A DNA stretch of 64,000 bases. Origin: an uncultured Shewanella sp. (GTDB lineage Bacteria > Pseudomonadota > Gammaproteobacteria > Enterobacterales > Shewanellaceae). The DNA lies in the NCBI RefSeq assembly GCF_947501225.1, contig NZ_CANMUW010000006.1, forward strand, positions 248,001 through 312,000, read 5' to 3'. The notes under the pieces were generated by a model. It was given only the letters and a program-made list of their open reading frames with translations. It was not told the DNA's origin and did not search any database. This document shows positions 28,059-35,682 of this stretch, piece by piece. Numbering within the stretch: position 1 is the stretch's first letter; the number at the start of each line of letters is the position of its first letter. A program made the translations under genes and the position numbers.

Positions 28059-28120
28059 GAGCTACGGGCTACGAGATAACTGCTTCTCGCTTTTCGTCGC
28101 TCGCGACTCGATGCTCGAAA
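28059..28120. repeat. Nested inverted heptads (GAGCTAC-like and CTCGNNN)
   Basis: GAGCTAC, GGGCTAC and GAGATAA (28059-28079) face CTCGCGA, CTCGATG and CTCGAAA (28100-28120), both with 7-base phase. They sit inside the larger TAAG/CTTA pair. Confidence 0.6.
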
Positions 28121-28141
28121 CTTTCTTCGCTCTATCCTTAA

Positions 28142-28197
28142 CTTAAAACTTAAAACTTAAAACTTAAAACTTACAGTTTACAGCTTAAAACTTACAG
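28142..28197. repeat. Heptad repeat array, CTTAAAA (right arm)
   Basis: Four exact CTTAAAA units followed by CTTACAG, TTTACAG, CTTAAAA and CTTACAG, eight heptamers without a phase break. It ends just before the SGNH lipoprotein gene. Confidence 0.95.
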
Positions 28198-28218
28198 CTA
28201 ATGCTCACAGGAGAGGAG

Positions 28219-28824
28219 ATGAAATCTGTATCAGCCATATTACTCCCGATAGCTTTAGTGCTGCTATCGGCCTGCTCCGGCCCTAAGCTTGAGCCCCTTG
28301 CAGTTGATGCCGAGATATGGGCGTTCGGGGATAGTCTGACCTATGGCAAGGGGGCGCCACAGGGGCAGGATTATCCGGCGGTGTTGGCAAAGCTTTCACA
28401 CAGGCGGGTGATCAATGAAGGGGTCTCGGGGGAGACCACCACACAGGGGCTGGAGCGGTTAACACACCTGTTAGAGTATGACTCTCCGGAGCTGCTTATC
28501 TTGATGGAGGGCGGAAATGATTTTCTGCGTAACCATGATACCGGCCTGACTAAGGCTAATCTGGCGCAGATGATAGAGCTGGCACAGAGTCGAGCGATTC
28601 CTGTGGTGCTGGTGGGGGTACCGGAAAAAGGTATCTTTCTCTCTCCTGCAGAACTCTATAGTGAGCTGGCTGAAACCTATGGGGTGATCTTCATAGAGGA
28701 TGAGTTAACGGACCTTTTGAAAACCCCTTCGATGAAGTCGGATACGATTCACCTCAATGCTGCAGGTTACAGGGCGTTAGCCGAAGTGATACATCGCCGT
28801 CTTATTGAGGTCGAGGCCCTTTAA
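28219..28824 (+). CDS. SGNH/GDSL hydrolase lipoprotein (TesA-like)
   Basis: 201 aa from ATG 28219, which has AGGAGAGG upstream; the frame extends six codons further but without a ribosome site. Lipobox LLSAC makes it a lipoprotein. GDSL block FGDSLTYG, GGND block and the C-terminal D-x-x-H (DTIHLNAAGY) give the Ser, Asn, Asp and His of SGNH esterases. Members such as TesA hydrolyse lysophospholipids, acyl esters or thioesters in the periplasm. A single gene with heptad repeats before it. Confidence 0.88.
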   Translation: MKSVSAILLPIALVLLSACSGPKLEPLAVDAEIWAFGDSLTYGKGAPQGQDYPAVLAKLSHRRVINEGVSGETTTQGLERLTHLLEYDSPELLILMEGGNDFLRNHDTGLTKANLAQMIELAQSRAIPVVLVGVPEKGIFLSPAELYSELAETYGVIFIEDELTDLLKTPSMKSDTIHLNAAGYRALAEVIHRRLIEVEAL

Positions 28825-29178
28825 ACAAAATGGGGGCTTTACCGGGAGAGAGGAGCGGTCTGCTCTCTTCACTTGTCTGTGTATCAGAGCCGTTACATGC
28901 CGATGAGAATCGTTTCCAGGCATATTATTCATTGCTCCTAGGATTATGGCGATTAAATGACCATACTTTAGGAGGTGGGGGTTTTACATTGGCTTATCGG
29001 CCCTTTTTTATCGGCCTGATGGAGTGATATAATTCGTGTTATCTGACATAAGGCAGATAAATCGAGTTAAAGTATTCATTTAGGCGAAATCAACTTGACC
29101 ATGATAGCCCTTTTGTGGGTAAATTCCCCGATAACAAATGGTGACGTGCCATCATAAAAAGTAGGTAAAAAAGTTCTC

Positions 29179-29907
29179 ATGACAGATCTTGAGCATCAAG
29201 TATTCACTCAAGTACGTGCAATTATCAGTAACGAAGAGCAGGTAATTGGTCGCCGGGGTATTTTGATCCCGTTAAAGAAAGCCATTATTGCCGATGGTGA
29301 TATTCGTAATGTCATCGATATTGTGTCATCAGATCCCGCTTTAGCGGCCCATATGCTATGGCGTAGTCAGACAGCCTCGTGTGTCAGCAGCAAGTCATCA
29401 AAGAATCGTTCTCTTAAAGATGCGCTGGTTAGACTGGGGCAGGTCAATATCTATCGTTATGCCTTCACTTTCTATCTTAAAGAGCGACTCGATGAGTTGC
29501 CTCAGCCTTATAAGAAGTTGGTGTACGGCTATTGGGCGCTGACCGAGAGTATCGCTACCGATGCCGTCGATAGTTTGCATATGATGGAAGGGGTGGATAT
29601 CAATCCCGATGAGGTGCAGACCTTAGCCCTGTTCAGTGTATTTGGTGAGATTATCGCCCTGACCGCATTCGCCTATCTGAATGCTGAATCGGAAGAGTCT
29701 TTCCCTTTGAGTATCATAAAATCACTCATCGACAATCAGAAGCAGACATTAACCATAGAGGCGTTCGAATCTCTGGGGTTAGATGAGGAGCTTAAAGATG
29801 AGTTTATGATTGCTCATAACCTGCGACAGACTCGCGACCCCAACTCTCCAGGCCTGGTGCTTCGCCGCGTCTTATCGATGAGAAATCAACTGCTTAAGCC
29901 TTTGTAG
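29179..29907 (+). CDS. HDOD domain protein
   Basis: 242 aa. Residues about 30-220 follow the HDOD pattern: DIVSSDPALAAHMLWRSQTA, SLKDALVRLGQVNIYRYAF and the later helices around LHMMEGVDINPDEVQTLALFSVFGEI, where HD-GYP enzymes would carry metal ligands but HDOD proteins do not. Such proteins take part in signal relay and motility control, with unknown chemistry. No ribosome site is strong. It is followed by a heptad-plus-terminator element. Confidence 0.8.
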   Translation: MTDLEHQVFTQVRAIISNEEQVIGRRGILIPLKKAIIADGDIRNVIDIVSSDPALAAHMLWRSQTASCVSSKSSKNRSLKDALVRLGQVNIYRYAFTFYLKERLDELPQPYKKLVYGYWALTESIATDAVDSLHMMEGVDINPDEVQTLALFSVFGEIIALTAFAYLNAESEESFPLSIIKSLIDNQKQTLTIEAFESLGLDEELKDEFMIAHNLRQTRDPNSPGLVLRRVLSMRNQLLKPL

Positions 29908-29913
29908 ATAAAG

Positions 29914-29941
29914 TTATAAGCTGTAAGTTTAGAGCGATAAG
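29914..29941. repeat. Heptad repeat arm, TAAG every 7 bases (left arm)
   Basis: TAAG at 29917, 29924 and 29938 (with a degenerate AGAG at 29931) keeps 7-base phase. Its GCGATAAG is the exact complement of the end of the right arm at 29993-30027, so the arms can pair around the hairpin at 29951. Confidence 0.75.
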
Positions 29942-29950
29942 TAAAAGATA

Positions 29951-29983
29951 AGCGAGTGTTTAACTTTAGACTCTCGCTTTTTT
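29951..29983 (+). terminator. Hairpin terminator enclosed by heptad arms
   Basis: AGCGAG (29951-29956) pairs with CTCGCT (29973-29978) and a T run follows. Similar AGCGAG/CTCGCT hairpins occur in the element at 35616. Confidence 0.8.
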
Positions 29984-29992
29984 GTTAACCTA

Positions 29993-30027
29993 CTTACCGC
30001 TTACCGCTTACCGCTTACCGCTTATCG
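29993..30027. repeat. Heptad repeat array, CTTACCG x 4 plus CTTATCG (right arm)
   Basis: Four exact CTTACCG units and one CTTATCG, ending just before the metR stop codon. Confidence 0.95.
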
Positions 30028-30034
30028 CTTCTTT

Positions 30035-30940
30035 TTAATTCAACTTATGCTGTTTCGCCACTCCCTCGATGGCGACGAGTTCGAGCCATTTTTGAGCTAA
30101 TAGCGCATTAGAGCCATCTTTTCTGTAAGCGCCGAACAGTGGGCGTTTAAGTCCCTCTGGGCCCAGTTTGAGTGCGGTGAGATTTAAGCCATGGGATTCG
30201 CTGATAGACCAGGTGGGCAGGGCGGCGATTCCGTCTTTGCAGGCGATACGTTGCAGTAACATCATGGTCAGGTCGCAGCTGAGTTGTTCACCCGCCTCGA
30301 TGCCCGCGGGCTCAAGGAAGTGTCGATAGAGATCCAGGCGCGACAGGGGAACCGGGTAGCTGATGATGGTCTGCTTCTCCAGCTGCCTTGGAGTCACATA
30401 CTCCTGCTGCGCCAAGGGGTGGTCGTTAGCGACCACTAGCTTCACCTCAAAGTCAAACAGATGCTGATAGGCAAGGGACTGGCCGGGAACCGGATCTGAG
30501 GTGAGCACCACATCCAGCTCTCCCATCTCGAGTGCGTTGAGTGAGTCGAAGAGGTGACGACTGGAGAGATCCAGGTTGGCTTGAGGGAAGCGGGCTCTGA
30601 ACTCCTCCATCACCGGCATCAACCAGCGAAAACAGCTGTGACACTCGATACCGACGCCGAGCTGATTATCTTCCTCATTGAGCCCCTGTTTCAGATCTGA
30701 CTCTGTCTCAATCACCTTAGGCAAGATCTCCTCGGCAAGGTTGAGCAGCCTGGTTCCCTCCTGCGTGAATGAGAGAGGCTTGCTCTTTCTGACAAAAATT
30801 GAGGAGTTGATACGGGTCTCCAGCTCCTTGATCTGATGAGAGAGAGCCGACTGAGTGACGAAGCGCTTCTTTGCTGCACCGGCAAGGCTGCCACTCTCCT
30901 TCAGGGCGACTAATGTTCGTAAGTGTCTAAGCTCTATCAT
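30035..30940 (-). CDS. metR: MetR, LysR-type activator of methionine synthesis
   Basis: 301 aa, full length for MetR. The HTH region MIELRHLRTLVALKESGSLA with FVTQSALSHQIKELETRI and the effector domain (GIECHSCFRWLMPVMEEFRARFP, CKDGIAALPTWSISE) match MetR of enteric bacteria. It uses homocysteine as co-activator and drives metE/metH. It is divergent from metE, with a consensus MetR site in the shared region. Confidence 0.93.
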   Translation of the reverse strand: MIELRHLRTLVALKESGSLAGAAKKRFVTQSALSHQIKELETRINSSIFVRKSKPLSFTQEGTRLLNLAEEILPKVIETESDLKQGLNEEDNQLGVGIECHSCFRWLMPVMEEFRARFPQANLDLSSRHLFDSLNALEMGELDVVLTSDPVPGQSLAYQHLFDFEVKLVVANDHPLAQQEYVTPRQLEKQTIISYPVPLSRLDLYRHFLEPAGIEAGEQLSCDLTMMLLQRIACKDGIAALPTWSISESHGLNLTALKLGPEGLKRPLFGAYRKDGSNALLAQKWLELVAIEGVAKQHKLN

Positions 30941-30963
30941 ATATATACCCGTTTATTCCCACA

Positions 30964-30976
30964 TGAATCTTGTTCA
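30964..30976. promoter_or_regulatory. MetR-binding site
   Basis: TGAATCTTGTTCA fits TGAANNTNNTTCA exactly. It lies 24 bases upstream of the metR start, within the metR-metE intergenic region. Confidence 0.8.
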
Positions 30977-31032
30977 TGTTGCGCTTGAAATCAAATCGTT
31001 TGTCAGCAGAGAGACTATCACAATAAACTTCT

Positions 31033-31048
31033 AGACGTCCAGACGCCC
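31033..31048. promoter_or_regulatory. Two MetJ boxes upstream of metE
   Basis: AGACGTCC followed directly by AGACGCCC (7 and 6 of 8 matches to AGACGTCT), about 105 bases before the metE ATG. Confidence 0.75.
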
Positions 31049-31153
31049 AAATGTGATTTGCATCGACAGATGTTAATCACCATGAGCACCAGAAAAGGTT
31101 CTTGGCGCGTTTACTCTGAATTCTGCTCACATTAAAGCAAAAAGGTATACAAT

Positions 31154-33463
31154 ATGCAAACATCTCAAGCGGTACAGATAGCTAATCTAGGCTTTCCACG
31201 AATCGGTCGTCAGCGTGAGCTTAAGTTTGCCCTGGAGCGATATTGGCGTGGGGAAATCACTCAGCTTGAGTTGGCGCGGGTTGCCAAGGTGCTGCGCAGC
31301 ACTCATTGGGAGTGGCAAGCCAAAGCCGGAGTCGAGTTGCTGCCCGTCGGTGACTTTGCCTATTACGATCAGGTGCTTACACTAAGTGCGACACTGAACG
31401 TTATTCCAGACCGCCATCGGGGGGAAGCTCAGGAAGGGAGCGTGGATCTCGATACCCTGTTTCGGGTCGCCCGTGGTCGTGCACCTACGGGAGAGGATGC
31501 CCCTGCCTCCGAGATGACCAAATTCTTCAACACTAACTATCACTACATAGTCCCGGAGCTGAAGGCTGAGCAGACGTTCACTATCGCCTATGAGCAGATA
31601 TTTGATGAGGTATGCGAGGCTCAGGCGCTGGGGTACAGGGCAAAGCCTGTGCTTCTGGGCCCGGTCTCCTACCTTTATCTGGCTAAGGCGGTGGGGAGTG
31701 AGTTCAACAAATTAACCCTGCTCCCTGATCTGCTTAAGGCGTATGGGGCTATCTTAGCGCGCTTTGTAGCTCAGGGCGTAGAGTGGGTGCAACTGGAGGA
31801 GCCGGTTTTAGCTCTGGAGCTCGATAGTGACTGGCAGGAGGCTATCGCTGTGACCTATGCTGCGCTGCAAGATGCCGGGATTAAAATCTTACTGGCTAGC
31901 TACTATGGCACCATTGCTCATCACCAGAGTTTAGTTTCGGCTCTGCCGGTTGCGGGCCTTCATCTTGACCTGGTGACGGCGCCGGAGCAGCTGGCCGACT
32001 TTGCCGCTCACCTGCAGGAAGAGCAGGTTTTATCATTAGGGGTGATCAACGGCCGAAACGTCTGGGCCGCAGATATCGATTCGATTGCGCAGCGCATCAA
32101 GCCTGTGGTGAACGATCTCAAGGGGCGGGTATGGATAGCGCCCTCCTGTTCACTACTGCATAGTCCGGTGGATCTGGATGTCGAGGATGAGTTAGCCCCG
32201 GCGCTCAGGCAGCAGCTCTCCTTTGCGAAACAGAAACTGTCTGAGCTGACTCAGTTAAAGACCTTACTCACCACTGACCAAAGCTTTGGCACCAAGGCTG
32301 AAGCCGATGCGATCAGGGCCGCTTGTATCGCACGGCGAAACGCCCGGGCAGAGGCCGCCGACAAGCGGGTACAGGAGAGAGTCGCGGCCCTGAGCCCAGC
32401 AGATTATGAGCGCGACAGTGAATTTGCAGCGAGGCAGGTCCGACAACAGCAGAAATACCGGCTGCCACTACTGCCGACCACGACCATAGGCTCGTTTCCC
32501 CAGACTCCGGCGATCAGAGGCTTACGCAGCCGCTGGCGCAGGGGGGAGATCAGTGAAACCTTTTATAAGGATCAGCTGCGTCAGGTGACTAAAGATACCG
32601 TGGATCGTCAGCTTAAGCTGGGGATAGATGTGTTGGTCCATGGCGAGGCCGAGCGTAATGATATGGTCGAGTACTTCGGGGAGCAGCTGCAGGGCGTTGG
32701 CTTTACAAAGTTTGGCTGGGTGCAGAGCTATGGCTCCCGCTGTGTTAAACCACCGCTTATCTACGGTGATCTGTCACGACCCGGGGCCATGACCGTCGAT
32801 TGGGCGAGGTATGCTCAGAGCCTGACTGACAGGCCGGTGAAGGGGATGTTGACCGGTCCGGTGACTATTTTGCACTGGTCCTTTGCCCGCGAAGATATCA
32901 GCCGTGAACAGATAGCCACACAGATCGGCTTAGCGATTCGTGATGAGGTGATCGATCTTCAAAATGCGGGGATCGGGATCATTCAGATAGATGAGCCGGC
33001 CTTTCGTGAGGGGCTGCCGCTTAAGAGGAGCGAGTGGGATACCTACCTTCAGTGGGCGGTGGATGCCTTTAAACTCAGTGCCGCCGGTGTGAGTGATGAG
33101 ACACAGATCCACACACACATGTGTTACAGCGAGTTTAATGAAACCATCGAGGCGATCGCTGCCATGGATGCGGATGTGATAACCATAGAGACCTCACGCT
33201 CACGCATGGAGCTGCTCACCGCATTCGAGGATTTCGAATATCCCAACGAGATTGGCCCCGGAGTCTATGATATCCATAGCCCGAACACGCCGACGGTGGA
33301 TGAGATGGTGACGCTTATCGAAAAGGCTGCAGATAAGATCCCGGTACGTCAGCTCTGGGTCAACCCCGATTGTGGTCTCAAGACCCGCACCTGGGAGGAG
33401 GTGGAGCCTGCGCTGCAGAACCTGGTGCAGGCGACTAAGGAGCTGAGGAGAAGGTTGGGGTAA
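31154..33463 (+). CDS. metE: Cobalamin-independent methionine synthase
   Basis: 769 aa, the normal length of MetE. It transfers a methyl group from 5-methyltetrahydropteroyl-triglutamate to homocysteine without B12. Seen: N-terminal GFPRIGRQRELKFALERYW, the catalytic-domain TTTIGSFPQTPAIRGLR, zinc ligands in THMCYSEF and in NPDCGLKTRTWEE, and DIHSPNTPTVDEM. Controlled by MetR (activation) and MetJ (repression) from the sites upstream. Its presence next to a B12 receptor with MetJ boxes points to joint control of B12-dependent and independent routes. Confidence 0.97.
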   Translation: MQTSQAVQIANLGFPRIGRQRELKFALERYWRGEITQLELARVAKVLRSTHWEWQAKAGVELLPVGDFAYYDQVLTLSATLNVIPDRHRGEAQEGSVDLDTLFRVARGRAPTGEDAPASEMTKFFNTNYHYIVPELKAEQTFTIAYEQIFDEVCEAQALGYRAKPVLLGPVSYLYLAKAVGSEFNKLTLLPDLLKAYGAILARFVAQGVEWVQLEEPVLALELDSDWQEAIAVTYAALQDAGIKILLASYYGTIAHHQSLVSALPVAGLHLDLVTAPEQLADFAAHLQEEQVLSLGVINGRNVWAADIDSIAQRIKPVVNDLKGRVWIAPSCSLLHSPVDLDVEDELAPALRQQLSFAKQKLSELTQLKTLLTTDQSFGTKAEADAIRAACIARRNARAEAADKRVQERVAALSPADYERDSEFAARQVRQQQKYRLPLLPTTTIGSFPQTPAIRGLRSRWRRGEISETFYKDQLRQVTKDTVDRQLKLGIDVLVHGEAERNDMVEYFGEQLQGVGFTKFGWVQSYGSRCVKPPLIYGDLSRPGAMTVDWARYAQSLTDRPVKGMLTGPVTILHWSFAREDISREQIATQIGLAIRDEVIDLQNAGIGIIQIDEPAFREGLPLKRSEWDTYLQWAVDAFKLSAAGVSDETQIHTHMCYSEFNETIEAIAAMDADVITIETSRSRMELLTAFEDFEYPNEIGPGVYDIHSPNTPTVDEMVTLIEKAADKIPVRQLWVNPDCGLKTRTWEEVEPALQNLVQATKELRRRLG

Positions 33464-33468
33464 AGAGT

Positions 33469-33489
33469 CGAGCTGCGAGGTTCGAGTCT
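33469..33489. repeat. Short heptad repeat, CGAGNNN x 3
   Basis: CGAG recurs at 33469, 33476 and 33483, directly after the metE stop. Short, but in the same 7-base phase as the other arrays. Confidence 0.5.
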
Positions 33490-33540
33490 CTAGCCTCTGT
33501 CTTTCACTGACAGTCATTTCATCTTTGATAGGTTGAGCTG

Positions 33541-34737
33541 TTAAGTTGCTGCGGTTTGCTGCTGGGCTTCGGGGGTGGCAAAGCCGCGCAGCACATTAGC
33601 GAGCGTAATGGCGGCAAAGAGGACAATGATCAAAGAAAGGTGCCATGCCTGGCTCAAGCCTAAATGCACCAGCACCATGCTGAGGATAGAGGAGACCACC
33701 ATCTGTCCGCCTCCGGACATCGCCGCTGCGGCTCCCGCCTGTTTCCTGTATGGCTGCATCACCATGGCTTGCACGCAAGGCAGGGCGATAGAGTTGCCCA
33801 GGATCATCAATAGCTGTCCCAGCATCAGGTATAACGGTTCCAGTGGACAGAAGAATAACCACAGCGCAGCCGCCACATGTAGCGCAGGAGTATATAGCAG
33901 CAGTTTCTTACTCCCTATAATGGGGCGCACACGATTACAGATCCCGGCACCTGCTAACATCCCGAGCGCGGGGAGCAACGCCCAGATCGCATATTTATCA
34001 GATGTCATGCCTATTTGGTCTTGCATGATGAAAGGCATCACAGAAATGGTGGTGATCATCAAACTGAAGTTCAGCCAACCTATGCTGGCAAAACTCATGA
34101 AGTAACGTGAGCTGAGCAGGTCACAATACTGCTGTAACATCTTCTTTGGAGATGGGAGCGCGCTGGTTTGACCGACGGTCTCCTGGAATCTCAATGCAAT
34201 GACCGCCCAAACGATAGAGAGATAACCCAATAAGGAGATGAACACCATACTCCAGCCAAAGTGAAAGTTGATGAAGCCACCGATAACAGGAGCCAGCAGA
34301 GGTGTGATGGATGCGGCCATTGCAATGTAGGACATTGCAACCGGGAGCTGTGCACCACTGAAGCTGTCACGTATAGAGGCTCGTACCAATACGGCACAAC
34401 ATCCTGTACCCAGACCTTGCAGGAAGCGGCCAAATACCATTGTGGTAAACGAATGGCTGAAAAAAATGATCATCAACAGGCCTATCATGGCGATTGTGAG
34501 TCCAACCAATAATACCTTCTTGCGCCCCAGCGCATCGGAGATCGGGCCATAGATAAACTGTGACGGGCCAAATCCCAGCAGGTAGATACTGACCAGTATC
34601 TGAACCTCTTCATGGGACACCGCAAAGTCTTTGGCTATCCATGGGAGTGATGGAAATACCAGCCCCATGCTAAATTGCCCGACACTGATGATTAAACACG
34701 CCAGTAGAATTGTTTTAAATTCAATTGCCCTGCTCAC
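33541..34737 (-). CDS. MFS efflux transporter, Bcr/CflA/EmrD type
   Basis: 398 aa with about twelve membrane segments. The N-terminal half contains VFPSLPWIAKDF, YLLGFGPSQFIYGPISDALGRKK and RFLQGLGTGCCAVLVRA, characteristic of DHA1 drug:H+ antiporters such as EmrD and Bcr. The start is GTG 34737, which overlaps the stop of the upstream recombinase-like gene (GTGA), so the two are translated together. Confidence 0.85.
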   Translation of the reverse strand: MSRAIEFKTILLACLIISVGQFSMGLVFPSLPWIAKDFAVSHEEVQILVSIYLLGFGPSQFIYGPISDALGRKKVLLVGLTIAMIGLLMIIFFSHSFTTMVFGRFLQGLGTGCCAVLVRASIRDSFSGAQLPVAMSYIAMAASITPLLAPVIGGFINFHFGWSMVFISLLGYLSIVWAVIALRFQETVGQTSALPSPKKMLQQYCDLLSSRYFMSFASIGWLNFSLMITTISVMPFIMQDQIGMTSDKYAIWALLPALGMLAGAGICNRVRPIIGSKKLLLYTPALHVAAALWLFFCPLEPLYLMLGQLLMILGNSIALPCVQAMVMQPYRKQAGAAAAMSGGGQMVVSSILSMVLVHLGLSQAWHLSLIIVLFAAITLANVLRGFATPEAQQQTAAT

Positions 34738-35378
34738 GATGCATCACCCGAAGATGAGTGTGCTTTGCCTCTGCGTCTCAAGCAGCCTTCATCATCAAAT
34801 TCATTCAGCCTGGCCTTGACCCTTTTAACCGTGGACAGGCTGACGTCGCACCGCTCTACAACACTTTGTAGAGTCTCCCCCTCGAGTAACAGTGTGGCTA
34901 TCTGCCGATGCTTCTCTTTATTTGCCGGTCTGCCGCTGAATCTTTGTTTCCACAGTTCAGGCTTCTCTTTGAGTGCCTTTCTCCCCTGCTCTGCGGCGAA
35001 CAGGCGACGCTGGGTTTGTACCTTTCCGTAACCCGATATGAGCGTCAGCAGAGCCTGGCTATGAGCAGACTCGGCTTCAAATTCCAGCGGTTCACAGGCA
35101 GTCTGCAATATCACCCTTTTTTCCAGCAAGCTGGTGATGACTTGCAGTGTTTGACTGAAATCATGACCAAAATCGGTCAGCCACCAGATGATGACCCTAT
35201 CACCCGATTTGAGAGAGCTAAATAGCTGGCTAAACGCCGCTCGCTCCATCGGAGGAACGTCACCACGTACCTTGTCCTGAAAGTGCTCAGCATCAGGAAC
35301 CAATGCTCTCAGGGCTGCGAGCTGCTCCGGATACGCTTTATTCCTGGGGGAAAAGCGGGTGTAAAGATAGGTCGTCAT
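34734..35378 (-). CDS. Serine-recombinase-like protein with degenerate active site
   Basis: 214 aa from ATG 35378, with AAAGGAT upstream; a longer frame to 35615 is a low-quality extension. Residues 1-140 have the resolvase N-terminal fold pattern: YLYTRFS with the nucleophile-position Ser10, and GDRVIIWWLTDFGHDFSQT. In active enzymes this second motif reads L-D-R-L-G-R-D; here it is L-T-D-F-G-H-D, so both catalytic arginines are lost. The C-terminus carries a Hin-like HTH (LLLEGETLQSVVERCDVSLSTVKRVKARL). This suggests a DNA-binding regulator, perhaps of the MFS gene it overlaps, rather than a recombinase. Confidence 0.7.
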   Translation of the reverse strand: MTTYLYTRFSPRNKAYPEQLAALRALVPDAEHFQDKVRGDVPPMERAAFSQLFSSLKSGDRVIIWWLTDFGHDFSQTLQVITSLLEKRVILQTACEPLEFEAESAHSQALLTLISGYGKVQTQRRLFAAEQGRKALKEKPELWKQRFSGRPANKEKHRQIATLLLEGETLQSVVERCDVSLSTVKRVKARLNEFDDEGCLRRRGKAHSSSGDAS

Positions 35379-35529
35379 AATATCCTTTGTGTGGCTCACT
35401 TGGTGTTGTGGCTCATTATTGTATGCGAACCAGCCAATTTGATCAATGCCAAGCAGGCTGGCAGTTAAAAGATCGGGGACAGGCAGTTGAGAGGCTGAGA
35501 AGTTGAGAGAAGGGTGGGTAAAGAAGTTA

Positions 35530-35568
35530 TAAGTTAGAGACAGAGCCGAGATAGCTGTAAGTGGTAAG
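35530..35568. repeat. Heptad repeat arm, TAAG in 7-base phase (left arm)
   Basis: TAAG at 35530, 35558 and 35565, spaced by multiples of seven with a degenerate middle. Pairs by family with the array at 35646-35673 around the hairpin at 35616-35639. Confidence 0.55.
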
Positions 35569-35615
35569 TAAACGCTAAGACAAAGAAGCGATGAGCTACC
35601 AGCCCCGGAGGACAA

Positions 35616-35639
35616 AGCGAGAAAAGTCAGATTCTCGCT
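35616..35639 (-). terminator. Hairpin enclosed by heptad arms
   Basis: AGCGAGAA pairs with TTCTCGCT over an 8-base loop. It could end transcription of the glutamate-synthase-like gene, though no long T run is present. Confidence 0.55.
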
Positions 35640-35645
35640 CTGTTA

Positions 35646-35673
35646 CTTACAACTTATAACTTACAGCTTATCG
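35646..35673. repeat. Heptad repeat array, CTTACAA/CTTATAA/CTTACAG/CTTATCG (right arm)
   Basis: Four consecutive CTTANNN heptamers without a phase break, just beyond the stop of the minus-strand gene at 35683. Confidence 0.85.
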
Positions 35674-35682
35674 CTGAAGAGG

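Noticed and set aside
28830..29027. 65-codon frame after the SGNH gene
   Set aside because: No ribosome site, no recognisable domain, and ordinary intergenic composition.
34734..35378. Mobile element or integron recombinase
   Set aside because: Catalytic arginines are missing and there are no terminal repeats or att-like duplications around it.
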